Below are positions 6,375-15,621 of a stretch of 32,899 bases of DNA, piece by piece; positions within the stretch are counted from its first letter, which is position 1; each line of letters starts with the position of its first letter. The stretch is from Pseudomonadota bacterium (lineage in GTDB: Bacteria > Pseudomonadota > Alphaproteobacteria > Caulobacterales > Caulobacteraceae). The stretch is from assembly GCA_023456105.1 (NCBI GenBank), contig JAEYAO010000042.1:1-32899 (forward strand), written 5' to 3'. The position numbers were made by a program, and so were the translations under genes. The notes under the pieces are model-generated. The model was not told the origin of the DNA. It saw nothing but the letters and a program-made list of their open reading frames with translations, and did no database searches.

Positions 6375-7490
6375 TCAGGTCGTCGGAGTTGTGGGCTGAT
6401 CTTCATTCTCGTCGGCCGGCGCTTCCGCCACCGACATTCGCGTCGAGGCCGAGCGGCCGCCTCGCAGGTAATCCACCGCCAGCTCCGTCCCGGGCGTCGA
6501 CAGGCCCACGGTCGCCAGCACCGAGCCTGAGTTGACCACCGGTCGGGCGCTGATCCGCGTCAGCACGTCTTCGCGGCGCAGGCCCGCGCGCTCAGCCGGA
6601 GACCCCGGCGCCACATCCAGAACCACCGCCCCGCGCACGATGCCGAGATCCAGCTCGCGCGCCCGCTGGGGCGTCAGCGAGCCGAAGATGGCACCGACCG
6701 TCCCGCGCCGGACCTTGCCCGTCGTGCGCAGCTGCTCAGTCACCGTCTGGAGAATGCGCGTCGGCACGGCGAAGGCGATGCCGTCGTTGCCGCCGCCGGC
6801 GCCGCCCGAAAGGATGGAGGTGTTGATGCCGATCAGCCGCCCTTGGCTGTCCAGCAGCGGCCCGCCCGAGTTGCCCGAGTTCACCGCCGCGTCCGTCTGG
6901 ATGTAGTCCTCGACCGCATCGCCCAGGCCCGAGCGGTTGAGACCGGAGATCACCCCCATGGTCAGGGTCTGGTCCAGTCCCAGCGGGTATCCGACCGCGA
7001 ACGCCAGGTCGCCGGTGCGCAGGGTGTCGGAATCGACGGTGCGCACCTGGGTCAGGTCCAGAGGACGGCCGCCCGGCTCGATGCGCAGCACGGCGATGTC
7101 GGTGGCCTTGTCGGCGCCCACCAGCACCGCGTCGAACAACCGGCCGTCGGTCAGGTCCACCGTGAACTTGCGCCCGCCCTCCACCACATGATTGTTGGTC
7201 ACGACGATGCCCTGGCCCGCGTCGATGATCACGCCCGACCCGGAAGAGAACGGCTTGGGATCGTCGGCTGAGCTGGGTCCGCGCGACTGGCCCAGCGTCG
7301 TCACCTGCACCACCGCCGGCAGCGACTTCTCCAGCCCGCCCGCGAAGCTGAACACCCCTCTACGGGCGTCGAACGGCGGATAGGCCGGCTGCGTCTGCGC
7401 CAGCGCCGCGCCCGCGGAGGACAGCGTCACGACCGCGGCCGCAGCTCCGACCAGGATGTTTCGAGCGGCGAAAACAGACACAGGCGGCAT
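6375..7490 (-). CDS. HtrA/Deg-like trypsin-fold serine protease with one PDZ domain, periplasmic
   Basis: 371 residues. A signal peptide spans about 1-31 (VGAAAAVVTLSSAGAALAQ, cleavage near AQ-TQ). The S1C catalytic triad is visible: His101 in VTNNHVVEGG, Asp131 in ATDIAVLRI, Ser208 in NSGNSGGPLLD. A single PDZ domain follows (about 265-355: VAPGSPAERAGLRREDVL). One PDZ rather than two makes it closer in layout to DegS/HhoB than to DegP, but it has a cleavable signal rather than an anchor. The ATG at 7490 (MPPVSVFA) has GGAAGG upstream. Role: degradation of misfolded envelope proteins, inferred from family. Divergent from rlmN. Confidence 0.9.
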   Translation of the reverse strand: MPPVSVFAARNILVGAAAAVVTLSSAGAALAQTQPAYPPFDARRGVFSFAGGLEKSLPAVVQVTTLGQSRGPSSADDPKPFSSGSGVIIDAGQGIVVTNNHVVEGGRKFTVDLTDGRLFDAVLVGADKATDIAVLRIEPGGRPLDLTQVRTVDSDTLRTGDLAFAVGYPLGLDQTLTMGVISGLNRSGLGDAVEDYIQTDAAVNSGNSGGPLLDSQGRLIGINTSILSGGAGGGNDGIAFAVPTRILQTVTEQLRTTGKVRRGTVGAIFGSLTPQRARELDLGIVRGAVVLDVAPGSPAERAGLRREDVLTRISARPVVNSGSVLATVGLSTPGTELAVDYLRGGRSASTRMSVAEAPADENEDQPTTPTT

Positions 7491-7582
7491 GAACGACCCT
7501 TCCAAGACGCTCGACCCTAGCCGCAGTTGCGCCGGGTGACGATGGCTGGCGGATCGACAGCCATGCAAAAGCCCGCCTTTGT

Positions 7583-7590
7583 GCTATAAG
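7583..7590 (+). promoter_or_regulatory. Candidate -10 element of rlmN
   Basis: GCTATAAG matches seven of eight positions of the Caulobacter housekeeping -10 consensus GCTANAWC. No good -35 was found at the expected distance. The start codon is 30 bp downstream. Confidence 0.4.
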
Positions 7591-7620
7591 GACGGGCTCA
7601 ACTCCAAGGGAACTTCGTCC

Positions 7621-8778
7621 GTGAGCGTCACGCTCGACCTTTCGCGCGCCTCCAGCCCGGCCCTCAAGACGCCCGTCAACCTCTCCGGCCTGACGCGCGA
7701 GGCGCTGCGCCAGGCGTTGATCGACGCCGGCGTCTGCCCGCCGGAGAAGGCGCGGATGCGCGCCTCGCAGGTGTGGCGCTGGATCCACCACTACGGCGTC
7801 ACCGACTTCGGCCAGATGAGCGACATCGCCAAGGACACGCGCGCGGCGCTGGCCGGAGCCTTCACCCTCGCCCGCCCCGAGATCGTCGAACGCCAGGTGT
7901 CCAAGGACGGCACGCGCAAGTGGCTGATCCGCACCGCGCCCGGCATCGAGATCGAGACCGTCTACATTCCGGACGTGGGCCGCGCAGGCGCCCTGTGCGT
8001 CTCGTCCCAGGTGGGCTGCACCCTGAACTGCACCTTCTGCCACACCGGCACCCAGAAGCTGGTGCGCAACCTGACCGCCGCCGAGATCGTGGCCCAGGTC
8101 CAGGTGGCGCGCGACGACTTGGAGGAATGGCCGTCGCCCAAGGAAGACCGCCGCCTGTCCAACATCGTCTTCATGGGCATGGGCGAACCGCTGTACAATC
8201 TGGACAACGTCGCCAACGCCATCGACATCATCTCGGACAACGAAGGCATCGCCCTGTCGCGGCGACGCATCACGGTATCGACCTCCGGGGTCGTGCCGCA
8301 ACTGCAGGCGCTGGGCGAGCGCACGGCCGCCATGCTGGCGATCAGCCTGCACGCCACCAACGATCCGCTTCGCGATCAACTGGTGCCGCTGAACAAGAAA
8401 TATCCGCTGGATCAGCTGATGGCTGCGATCCGCGCCTATCCCGGCCTGTCCAACGCACGCCGAGTGACGTTCGAATATGTGATGCTGAAGGGCGTCAACG
8501 ACAGCCCGGAGGAGGCGAGGGCGCTGGTCCGGCTGATCCAGGGCATTCCGGCCAAGATCAACCTGATCCCGTTCAACCCCTGGCCGGGTACGGACTACGG
8601 CTGCTCGGACTGGAAGACCATTGAGGCGTTCGCGGCCATCCTGAACCGGGCGGGCTACGCCTCCCCGATCCGCACGCCTCGTGGCCGCGACATCCTGGCC
8701 GCCTGCGGGCAGCTGAAGTCCGAAAGCGAAAAGGTCCGCGCCTCGGCCCTGCGGCGGGCGGAGCAGGCGGCGGCCTGA
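7621..8778 (+). CDS. rlmN: Dual-specificity 23S rRNA/tRNA adenine C2-methyltransferase RlmN
   Basis: 385 residues from a GTG start. The radical-SAM cluster motif CTLNCTFC gives Cys133, Cys137 and Cys140. Cys362 in AACGQL near the C-terminus is the methyl-carrying cysteine of the family. GMGEPLYN is the SAM-binding GGE-type motif, and SLHATND the conserved substrate loop. RlmN methylates A2503 of 23S rRNA and A37 of some tRNAs. The GTG at 7621 (GTG AGC GTC) has AAGGGA nearby; an in-frame ATG at 7579 would overlap the promoter -10 and was rejected. Cytosolic, apparently monocistronic. Confidence 0.96.
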   Translation: MSVTLDLSRASSPALKTPVNLSGLTREALRQALIDAGVCPPEKARMRASQVWRWIHHYGVTDFGQMSDIAKDTRAALAGAFTLARPEIVERQVSKDGTRKWLIRTAPGIEIETVYIPDVGRAGALCVSSQVGCTLNCTFCHTGTQKLVRNLTAAEIVAQVQVARDDLEEWPSPKEDRRLSNIVFMGMGEPLYNLDNVANAIDIISDNEGIALSRRRITVSTSGVVPQLQALGERTAAMLAISLHATNDPLRDQLVPLNKKYPLDQLMAAIRAYPGLSNARRVTFEYVMLKGVNDSPEEARALVRLIQGIPAKINLIPFNPWPGTDYGCSDWKTIEAFAAILNRAGYASPIRTPRGRDILAACGQLKSESEKVRASALRRAEQAAA

Positions 8779-8915
8779 CCCGCCATCCTCCCTGTCGCAC
8801 AGTGACGGGAAGAGAAGGCGCGTCGACACAAATCCTAACGCAGTGTGTCCCCTGGGCGCTTGCGGATTGGGGCGGCAATGGGGCATGGCTCGGGCGCTTT
8901 CGAGCGTGAGCCAAG

Positions 8916-9356
8916 ATGGACTCGTCCCTGACCCAAGCTCTTATCAGCGCCGAGCTGCAGGCCTTCGCCTCCGGCTTTCCGGTCATGGTGCTGCACCTGA
9001 TCGCGACCCTGCTGCTGCTGGCGGCGGGCGCGACCCTCTACGCCGTGCTGACGCCGTGGAAGGAGATCGCCCTGATCCGCCAGGGCAATCCGGCGGCGGC
9101 GGTGGCGTTCGCCGGCGTGCTGGTCGGCCTGGCCATTCCGCTGGCGGTGTCGCTGTCGGTGTCGACCTCCGTTCGGGACATCCTGATCTGGGGTGTGGCG
9201 ACGGTGGTGCTGCAGCTGCTGGCGTTCCGCGTGGTGGATGCGCTGTTGACCGGCCTGCCGCAGCGGATCGAGCACGGCGAGGCGCCGGCCGCCATCGTGC
9301 TGGTGGGGGCCAAGCTCGCGACCGCGCTGATCCTGGCCGCCGCGCTGACGGGCTGA
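8916..9356 (+). CDS. DUF350 family membrane protein
   Basis: 146 residues with four hydrophobic helices: about 20-45 (VMVLHLIATLLLLAAGATLY), 60-80 (AAAVAFAGVLVGLAIPLAV), 88-112 and 122-145. The order and the short polar loop ALIRQGNPAAA match DUF350 (YjfL-like) integral membrane proteins of unknown function. The next gene starts 3 bp after the stop codon, so the two are almost certainly one transcript. An association of this small membrane protein with a periplasmic-type protease suggests a shared envelope role; that is inference. Confidence 0.85.
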   Translation: MDSSLTQALISAELQAFASGFPVMVLHLIATLLLLAAGATLYAVLTPWKEIALIRQGNPAAAVAFAGVLVGLAIPLAVSLSVSTSVRDILIWGVATVVLQLLAFRVVDALLTGLPQRIEHGEAPAAIVLVGAKLATALILAAALTG

Positions 9357-9359
9357 GCG

Positions 9360-10202
9360 ATGGCCGTGCGCCGTCCGCCGGACTGGGCCGTCTATGCGGC
9401 GACGGCCGCCGTGCTGCTGGGCCTGTCGCTGCTGCGACGCGAGAATGCGGACGCCCCGCCGGCGCTGCCGGCCCCGTCCGCGACGCCGGCGGAGGGGGAG
9501 GGGCCTCTGCTCGGCCCCGTGACGCCGTTCGATCAGACCGTGACGGTGCAGAGCCCAGACGCTCCGTTCAAGCCGCAGGCCGGAACCGCCTTCTCCATCG
9601 CCCAGCGCGGACGCTGGATCACCGCTCGCCATGTGGTCGAAGGCTGCCGCCAGCCCGCCCTTGTGGTCGGCCCGGGCAAGGCGGTGGCGGCCGACGTGCG
9701 GCTGGCGCCCCATGCGGACATCGCCCTGCTGCTGACCGATGGCGGCCCGCCTGCGGTGCCGATCGCGACGGCGGAGCCTTTGCGCAAAGGGCAACGCGGC
9801 TTCCATCCGGGATTTCCGCAAGGCCGGCCGGGCGAGGCCACCTCGCGCCTGCTGGGCCGCGAGACGCTCAAGGTGACGGGTCGCGGCGCGCGCGACGAGC
9901 CGGTGCTGGCCTGGGCCGAGGTCGGACGCACCGCAGGCCTGAACGGCACCCTGTCCGGTCTGTCCGGAGCGCCGGTGCTGGATGCGCGGGGACGCGCCGT
10001 GGGCGTGACCCTGGCGGAGGCGCCGCGTCGGGGCCGCATCTACACCACGGCGCCCGACACCTTTCTTCCGGCCATCCGGGGCGAGCAGACCCCGGACGAG
10101 CCGGCGCTGACGCAAGCGGTCACGGTCGACAACTACGGCAAGGCGGCCGACGACCTGCGCCGCGATCTTCGCGTGGCGCAGGTCGTGTGCCTGTCGGGCT
10201 GA
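9360..10202 (+). CDS. Membrane-anchored trypsin-like serine protease
   Basis: 280 residues. One N-terminal anchor (about 9-25) and a proline/alanine-rich linker (about 31-50) precede a chymotrypsin-fold domain. The triad is His91 in TARHVVEGC, Asp120 in PHADIALLL, and Ser202 in LSGLSGAPVLD; GLSGAP differs from the usual GNSGGP, so activity should not be taken for granted. Two cysteines only (Cys96 and Cys277) could form a disulfide. No PDZ domain. Orientation of the anchor suggests a periplasmic catalytic domain. It lies in an operon with the DUF350 gene (3-bp gap) and is convergent with the M16 protease gene (stops 7 bp apart). Confidence 0.82.
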   Translation: MAVRRPPDWAVYAATAAVLLGLSLLRRENADAPPALPAPSATPAEGEGPLLGPVTPFDQTVTVQSPDAPFKPQAGTAFSIAQRGRWITARHVVEGCRQPALVVGPGKAVAADVRLAPHADIALLLTDGGPPAVPIATAEPLRKGQRGFHPGFPQGRPGEATSRLLGRETLKVTGRGARDEPVLAWAEVGRTAGLNGTLSGLSGAPVLDARGRAVGVTLAEAPRRGRIYTTAPDTFLPAIRGEQTPDEPALTQAVTVDNYGKAADDLRRDLRVAQVVCLSG

Positions 10203-10209
10203 GGGCCTC

Positions 10210-13089
10210 CTACTCCAGGGCGCCGCTGTTCAGGTCCAGGTCGCTGACGGTCACTACTTCAAGGTTCGGGTGACGCGCGCGCAGGGCGTCGATGAACACC
10301 TTGCCGTCGCCGACGATCACCAGGCTGGCCTGGTTGACCGGCAGATGGCGGGCGAAGGCCTGCTCCACCTGCTGGGGCGTGACGGCACGCACTCGACCGA
10401 CATAGGCCTGAAGGTCGCTGGTGGGCAGGTCGTAGAGGGCCAGATTGGCCACCAGCGTGCCCAGGCCGTCCACCGTCTCCAGCGAGCGTCCGAAGCCGCC
10501 GATCAAGGTGGCGCGGCGTGGCGCCAGGTCGGCTTCGGTCGGCTCGGTCGAGCCCAGCTTGCCGATCTCCTGCAGGATCAGTTCGGCCACTGCCGGTACG
10601 GCGTCGTTGCGGGTCTGGGCCTGGGCGGTGAATAGGCCCGCATCCGCCCGCACGCCCAGCGACGATCCCGCCCCATAGGACAGCCCGCGCTTGATGCGGA
10701 TCTCCTGGTTCAGGCGCGAGGAGAAGCCGCCGCCCAGCAGGGTGTTGCCGAGCGTCAGCGGGAAGTAGTCGGCGTCGGTGCGCGACACGCCCCGCACCGC
10801 CGCCACCACGGCCGCCTGTCCGGCGCCCGGCTGGTCGATCACCACGATGCGGGGCGCGAGCACCTGTCCGGCCGGGCTCGCGGCGGCGGCAGGGGCCGCG
10901 GCGGCGGGACGCCAGTCGCCGAACGCCTGCTCGGCCAGTGCGCGCGCGGCCTCGGGCGTGATGTCGCCGGAGAAGACCAGGGTGGCGTCTTCCGGCCGGT
11001 AGCGGGCGGCGTGGAAGGCGCGCACGTCCTGCGGCGTCACGGTCGGCACCGTCTCCACCGTGCCCGAACCCGGCGCGCCATAGGGCGCGTCGCCGAAGAC
11101 CACCCGACCCGCGACCTGGGATGCGATGGCGCCCGGCTGGCTCAGCGACACGCGCAGAGCGTCCAGCGTCTGGGCCTGCTGGCGCTCCAGCTCCTCGTTC
11201 GCGAAAGCCGGGTTGCGCACCAGATCGGCCATCAGAGTCATGGCCTGCGGGAACACGTCGGCCGGCGCATTCGCGTAGACGTTGGTGAAGTCGACGCCGG
11301 CGCCCGCGCCGACGCTTGCGCCCAGCTGCTCGATCTCGGTGGCGATCTGCGGCGCGGTGCGGGTGGCCGTGCCCTGCGTCAGAAGGGCGGCGGTCAGCGA
11401 CGCCACGCCGGCCTTGCCGGCCGGATCGTCCGACGAGCCGGCGTCAAAGCCGAGGCGCGCGGACACCAGCGGCAGACCTTGCGTCGGCGCGACCAGCACC
11501 CGCATGCCGTTGGACAGGCGGCTTTCGGCCACCGCCGGCGTCGAGGGCGCGACCTCGGCGCCCGGGCGGGGCAAGGCGGTGCGCTGCTCGGGCGGCAGCA
11601 GGGTGGCGGGCTGACCGGCCGGGGCGAGGGCGGCGACTGTCACCGGCGCATCCACGTTCATCTTCTGCACCGAGGCCGGATTGGAGGCGTCGGCGGGCAG
11701 GTAGCGGATGGTCGATTGACGCTGCGGCGTCAGATAGCGGGCGGCCACGCGCTGGACGTCGGCGGCGGTGACGGCCTGGATCTGGGCGATCTCGCGGTCG
11801 GCGGCCGAAGCGTCGCCGGTGTTGATCAGGGCGAACCCCAGCGCGGTTGCGCGGTCGTCCACCGTCTCGCGCCCGCGCAGGGCGGAAGCCACCAGCTCGT
11901 TCTTGGCCTCGGTCAGCTCGGCCTCGCTGATCGGCTGCTCGCGCAGGCGGGCGATCTCGGCGTTCAGGGCGGCGATGCCTTCCTCGGCAGTGTGGCCCTG
12001 CGCCATGATGGCGAGCGCGCTGAGGTTGCCGGCCTGCTGGGCGAAGTCGGGAGTGGAGCCGATCTGGGCGGCGATCTGCTTGTCATAGACCAGCGAGCGG
12101 TACAGCCGGCTGCTTTCGCCGGTGGACAGCACGCCGTCCAGCACCGTCAGGGCCGCGCGGTCCGCATCCGCGTACTTCACCGTCGGCCAGGCGATCACCA
12201 CTGCCGGCAGCGGCACGTTGGGCGCATAGTAGGTGACCTCGCGCGGGCCGGTCGGCTCGGGCTCGGCGACGTTGTTGGCCGGGATGGCGGTCGTGGGGTT
12301 CTTCAGCGGCGCGAAATACTGATCGATCCAGCGATCCAGTTGCGCTTGGTCGAAGTTGCCCGCGACGATCAGATAGGCGTTGTCCGGGCGGTAGTAGGTG
12401 CGGTGAAAGCGCAGCACATCCTCAAGGGACGAGGCCTCCAGCTCCTCGATCGAGCCGATGCCCGGCCGCCGATAGGGGCTTTCCTGGTAGATGGTCTCGG
12501 GCACGAACAGGCCGAACAGACGGCCGTAGGGATTGGCCAGGATGCGCTGGCGGTATTCCTCCTTCACCACATCGCGCTCGGACACGAAGGTCGGCTCGTC
12601 GACGACCAGAGAGCCCATGCGCTCGGCTTCGGCGAACAGCATCCGCTCCAGGTGGTTGGCGGGCACGGTCTCGAAATAGGCGGTGGTGTCGTCGGCGGTG
12701 AAGGCGTTGTTGGAGCCGCCCACGTCCTCGGTCAGCCGGTCAAAGGTCTCGGGCGGCAGGTTGCGGGTGGCCTTGAACATCAGGTGTTCGAACAGGTGGG
12801 CGAAGCCGGAGCGACCCGCCGGATCGTCCTTGGACCCGACCTTGTACCAGACCTGCACGGTGACGTTGGAGGTGTCGGCGTCGCGCGCCGTATAGACCTC
12901 CAGCCCGTTCGCCAGCACCCGCTTGTCAAAGCCCAGCGGCGGCACGACCACGCCGGCCGGCGGCTGCGACGCGGCCGTCTCGGCTCGCTGATCAGCGTCG
13001 GCGGCCTGCGGCGGCGTGGTGGTGGCGCAGGCGGCGAGCCCCAGCATCAGGGCCGATGCGGCCACGGTGGCGGACAGGCGGATCTTCAT
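10210..13089 (-). CDS. M16 (pitrilysin) family zinc metalloprotease, lipoprotein
   Basis: 959 residues. The N-terminus MKIRLSATVAAS...LGLAACATT is a lipoprotein signal with Cys21 as the lipidated residue. The first half carries the inverted zinc motif HxxEH (HLFEH, 98-102). The second half (from about residue 520, SRLSNGMRVLVAPTQGLPLV) repeats the fold without the zinc motif, the normal arrangement of a fused M16A/M16B pair. Family members degrade peptides or unfolded proteins in the periplasm; the substrate here is unknown. Two extended antisense open frames over this gene are GC-bias shadows. Upstream (13090-13211) no element could be identified. Confidence 0.93.
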   Translation of the reverse strand: MKIRLSATVAASALMLGLAACATTTPPQAADADQRAETAASQPPAGVVVPPLGFDKRVLANGLEVYTARDADTSNVTVQVWYKVGSKDDPAGRSGFAHLFEHLMFKATRNLPPETFDRLTEDVGGSNNAFTADDTTAYFETVPANHLERMLFAEAERMGSLVVDEPTFVSERDVVKEEYRQRILANPYGRLFGLFVPETIYQESPYRRPGIGSIEELEASSLEDVLRFHRTYYRPDNAYLIVAGNFDQAQLDRWIDQYFAPLKNPTTAIPANNVAEPEPTGPREVTYYAPNVPLPAVVIAWPTVKYADADRAALTVLDGVLSTGESSRLYRSLVYDKQIAAQIGSTPDFAQQAGNLSALAIMAQGHTAEEGIAALNAEIARLREQPISEAELTEAKNELVASALRGRETVDDRATALGFALINTGDASAADREIAQIQAVTAADVQRVAARYLTPQRQSTIRYLPADASNPASVQKMNVDAPVTVAALAPAGQPATLLPPEQRTALPRPGAEVAPSTPAVAESRLSNGMRVLVAPTQGLPLVSARLGFDAGSSDDPAGKAGVASLTAALLTQGTATRTAPQIATEIEQLGASVGAGAGVDFTNVYANAPADVFPQAMTLMADLVRNPAFANEELERQQAQTLDALRVSLSQPGAIASQVAGRVVFGDAPYGAPGSGTVETVPTVTPQDVRAFHAARYRPEDATLVFSGDITPEAARALAEQAFGDWRPAAAAPAAAASPAGQVLAPRIVVIDQPGAGQAAVVAAVRGVSRTDADYFPLTLGNTLLGGGFSSRLNQEIRIKRGLSYGAGSSLGVRADAGLFTAQAQTRNDAVPAVAELILQEIGKLGSTEPTEADLAPRRATLIGGFGRSLETVDGLGTLVANLALYDLPTSDLQAYVGRVRAVTPQQVEQAFARHLPVNQASLVIVGDGKVFIDALRARHPNLEVVTVSDLDLNSGALE

Positions 13090-13211
13090 AGGCGGGCTTC
13101 CTCTTGGGCCCGTGCCTCCGGGCGCGCGGGAATCCTTACCAGCGATCTCGCGGCGCGCACCTTACAGACCGGTAATGTCCGCCCAGTCCCGCAGCGGCTC
13201 CCGACGCTCGG

Positions 13212-14081
13212 TCAGCGTCCGAACACCTCCACGCCGATCTGGCCGGAGGACGTCAGCCAGGCCCGCTTCATGCCCTGGCTGTTGAAGGGATGGGCGATGT
13301 TTCCTTCGCGGTCGAGTGCGATCAGGCCGCCGTCGCCGCCCAACTCGCCGATTTGGTCGATGACGCCCTGAGCCGCTTCGGAGAGGGACTGGCCCGAGCC
13401 GACCCGCCAGGCGACCTGCCCGGCGGCGGCGACGCGGATGAAGTATTCGCCCTGTCCGGTGCCCGACACCGCCGTGCGGCCGTCGGCCCAGGTGCCGGCC
13501 GCGGGGATGGGCGTGTCGCCGACGCGCCCCGGCATCTTGCCGAACACGCCGCCGGTCGAGGTGGCGGCCGCCAGCCGACCCTGCGCGTCCAGCACGCAGC
13601 AGCCCACGGTGCCGTGGCTGAGCCCGGTCGGCGGATAGTTGTCTTCACCCTGGCCCGCGTGTGTGAACCAGGCGGCTTCGTCGCCGATGGGGTCCAGCCC
13701 GTGGTCGTGGGCGAACAGGGCCGCGCCTTCGCCGACCAGTATGACGTGGGGGGTTCGGTCCATCACCGCGCGCGCCGTGCGGATCGGGCTCTTGAAGCCC
13801 TGCAGCGCCGCGACCGCGCCCGCGCGTCGGCTTTCGCCGTCCATCAGGCTGGCGTCCAGCTCATAGGCGCCGGCGAGGTTGGGCGACGCGCCGCGCCCGG
13901 CGACGTACAGGCCCGACGCCTCCAGCATCGCCACCGCCTCGACCGCCACGTCCAGTGCACTATCGCCGGCGTCCAGCCGCGCCTTCATGGCCTCGACCAC
14001 CTCGCGCATGTGCACGACCTCGGCGTCGTAGTTGCGCTCGCGCCGGGCGCCGGCGCCGCCGTGCAGGATCAGGGCGGTCAT
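13212..14081 (-). CDS. Isoaspartyl peptidase / plant-type L-asparaginase (Ntn hydrolase)
   Basis: 289 residues. The start MTALILHGGAG is the conserved N-terminus of the family. SHGTVGCCVLD holds Thr158, the residue that becomes the N-terminal nucleophile after self-cleavage into alpha and beta subunits. AAATSTGGVFGKMPGRVGD is the conserved region after the nucleophile and includes the Arg-Val-Gly-Asp substrate loop. GTGQGEYFIR follows as in other members. The enzyme removes beta-aspartyl residues from isoaspartyl dipeptides and has L-asparaginase activity. Cytosolic here: no signal peptide is visible. It lies about 120 bp upstream of the M16 gene on the same strand. Confidence 0.94.
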   Translation of the reverse strand: MTALILHGGAGARRERNYDAEVVHMREVVEAMKARLDAGDSALDVAVEAVAMLEASGLYVAGRGASPNLAGAYELDASLMDGESRRAGAVAALQGFKSPIRTARAVMDRTPHVILVGEGAALFAHDHGLDPIGDEAAWFTHAGQGEDNYPPTGLSHGTVGCCVLDAQGRLAAATSTGGVFGKMPGRVGDTPIPAAGTWADGRTAVSGTGQGEYFIRVAAAGQVAWRVGSGQSLSEAAQGVIDQIGELGGDGGLIALDREGNIAHPFNSQGMKRAWLTSSGQIGVEVFGR

Positions 14082-14152
14082 GGGATGGCGGTCTCCTGTC
14101 GCGAATGGCCGTGCGGCTTAGCCTGCATCGCCGTGCTTCGCCAAGCGGAGCC

Positions 14153-14566
14153 TCAGTCCTCCCGGCCCTTCAGCCGCTCCAGGGTGTCGGAGGCCTGGTC
14201 GCGGTGGCGGCGCTTGATGTTGGCGCCCAACGTCGCCACCAAGGCCGCGATCACCGCCGCGTCGTCGGTGAAGCCGATGCCGGCGAAGATGTCCGGAATG
14301 GCGTCGGTCGGCAGCACGAAATAGGCCAGCGCCCCCAGCATCATGCCCTTGGCGGGCAAGGGCGTCTCCGGATCGCGCGCGGCGTACCAGACGCTGACCA
14401 GCTGATCGGCGAACGGGATGCGGGCGGCGGTCCGCACCACCTTGGGCCAGAATCCCTTCCGCACTCGCATCTCGTTGAGGCGCAGCACAGAGGGGACCAG
14501 CGCCTTCCTGGGGTCGATGGCGTCGAGCGGTGCTGTGGCCGGGTCCGGTTTGGCATTGGCGGTCAT
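14153..14566 (-). CDS. YkvA family (DUF1232) small membrane-associated protein
   Basis: 137 residues. The DUF1232 core is LPAKGMMLGALAYFVLPTDAIPD (about 70-92, motif LPTDAIPD) followed by a glycine/aspartate turn GFTDDAAV and a second hydrophobic stretch to about 115. Family proteins such as B. subtilis YkvA have no assigned function. The charged N-terminal part (1-60) has no recognised domain. Divergent from the SDR gene with 55 bp between the starts. Confidence 0.85.
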   Translation of the reverse strand: MTANAKPDPATAPLDAIDPRKALVPSVLRLNEMRVRKGFWPKVVRTAARIPFADQLVSVWYAARDPETPLPAKGMMLGALAYFVLPTDAIPDIFAGIGFTDDAAVIAALVATLGANIKRRHRDQASDTLERLKGRED

Positions 14567-14621
14567 GGCCGCTAAATCCCTCGCAAGACATCAGGTTCAG
14601 CCAAACATAGGAACACCAGGG

Positions 14622-15404
14622 ATGAAACTCGACAGCAGCATCGCCGCAGTGGTCACCGGCGGCGCCTCGGGCCTGGGCGAGGGCACGGCGCGCGCCATCG
14701 CCGCGACCGGGGCCAAGGTCGCCCTGTTCGACCTGAATGCGGAAAAGGGCGAGGCGATCGCCGCCGAAATCGGCGGCGTCTTCTGCCAGGTGGACGTGAC
14801 CGACGACACCTCGGTCGCAGCCGCCTTCGACAAGGCGCGCACCGCCCACGGGCAAGAGCGGCTGACCGTCAACTGCGCCGGCATCGCCACGGGCCAAAAG
14901 ACCGTATCGCGTAAGAAGGACACCGGCGAGATCCGCGCCCATGACATGGCGGCGTTCGAGCGCACGGTGCGGGTCAATCTGTTCGGCACCTTCCGCGTGC
15001 TGTCGCAGTCGGCGGCCGGCATGGTGACGCTGGAGCCCCTGACGGACGGCGAGCGCGGCCTGATTGTCAACACCGCCTCCGTCGCGGCCCAGGACGGCCA
15101 GATCGGCCAGGCGGCCTATTCGGCGTCAAAGGGCGGCGTCTACGCCATGACCCTGCCGGTCGCGCGCGACCTGGCCCAGGAGGGGGTGCGGGTGAACACC
15201 ATCCTGCCCGGGATCATGTGGACGCCGATGATGGCCGGCATGGACCAGAAGATTCAAGACGCCTTGGCCGCCGCCATTCCGTTCCCTAGCCGCCTGGGCA
15301 CGCCCGCCGACTACGCCTCCCTGGTGCTGGAGCTGGCGCGCAACGTCTACATCAACGGTGAATGCATCCGCCTCGACGGCGCCATTCGCCTGGCGCCGCG
15401 CTGA
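14622..15404 (+). CDS. SDR oxidoreductase, HSD10 / 3-hydroxyacyl-CoA dehydrogenase type 2-like
   Basis: 260 residues, classical short-chain dehydrogenase. NAD(P)-binding TGGASGLG (12-19), acidic Asp37 after the second strand (FDLNAEK) suggesting NAD preference, NCAG (84-87), catalytic Ser153, Tyr166 and Lys170 (YSASK). The insertion SRKKDTGEIRAHDMAAFER and the phrase TASVAAQDGQIGQAAYSASK are typical of HSD10-like enzymes that act on 3-hydroxyacyl-CoA or branched-chain intermediates in beta-oxidation. The ATG at 14622 (MKLDSS) was chosen over the in-frame open sequence upstream, which is antisense to the YkvA gene. Confidence 0.9.
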   Translation: MKLDSSIAAVVTGGASGLGEGTARAIAATGAKVALFDLNAEKGEAIAAEIGGVFCQVDVTDDTSVAAAFDKARTAHGQERLTVNCAGIATGQKTVSRKKDTGEIRAHDMAAFERTVRVNLFGTFRVLSQSAAGMVTLEPLTDGERGLIVNTASVAAQDGQIGQAAYSASKGGVYAMTLPVARDLAQEGVRVNTILPGIMWTPMMAGMDQKIQDALAAAIPFPSRLGTPADYASLVLELARNVYINGECIRLDGAIRLAPR

Positions 15405-15474
15405 CGCACGGAGGGGGCGCTATGCTCCCCGCGCGACGCCTCGCGACTTGAGCGCATTTTTCTCAACTTCGCTC

Positions 15475-15503
15475 TTGCAGCCTGCGCGCCGCCTCCGCTA
15501 TAC
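15475..15503 (+). promoter_or_regulatory. Candidate promoter of tRNA-Gly
   Basis: TTGCAG (15475-15480) and GCTATAC (15497-15503), 17 bases between TTGCAG and CTATAC. The -10 fits the Caulobacter GCTANAWC type. The tRNA begins 43 bp further on. Confidence 0.5.
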
Positions 15504-15546
15504 GCCCCCTCCTCGACACGGGGCGGCGGCAGTCGCTCCACGGAGT

Positions 15547-15621
15547 GCGGGCGTAGCTCAGGGGTAGAGCATCACCTTGCCAAGGTGAGGGTCGGGCGTT
15601 CGAATCGCCTCGCCCGCTCCA
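15547..15621 (+). tRNA. tRNA-Gly (anticodon GCC), CCA encoded
   Basis: Acceptor stem GCGGGCG (15547-15553) pairs with CGCCCGC (15611-15617); U73 and an encoded CCA follow. Anticodon stem TCACC/GGTGA closes the loop TTGCCAA with GCC at its centre. T-stem GGGCG/CGCCT closes the loop TTCGAAT. All four arms fold as expected. U73 and anticodon GCC identify glycine. Confidence 0.97.
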
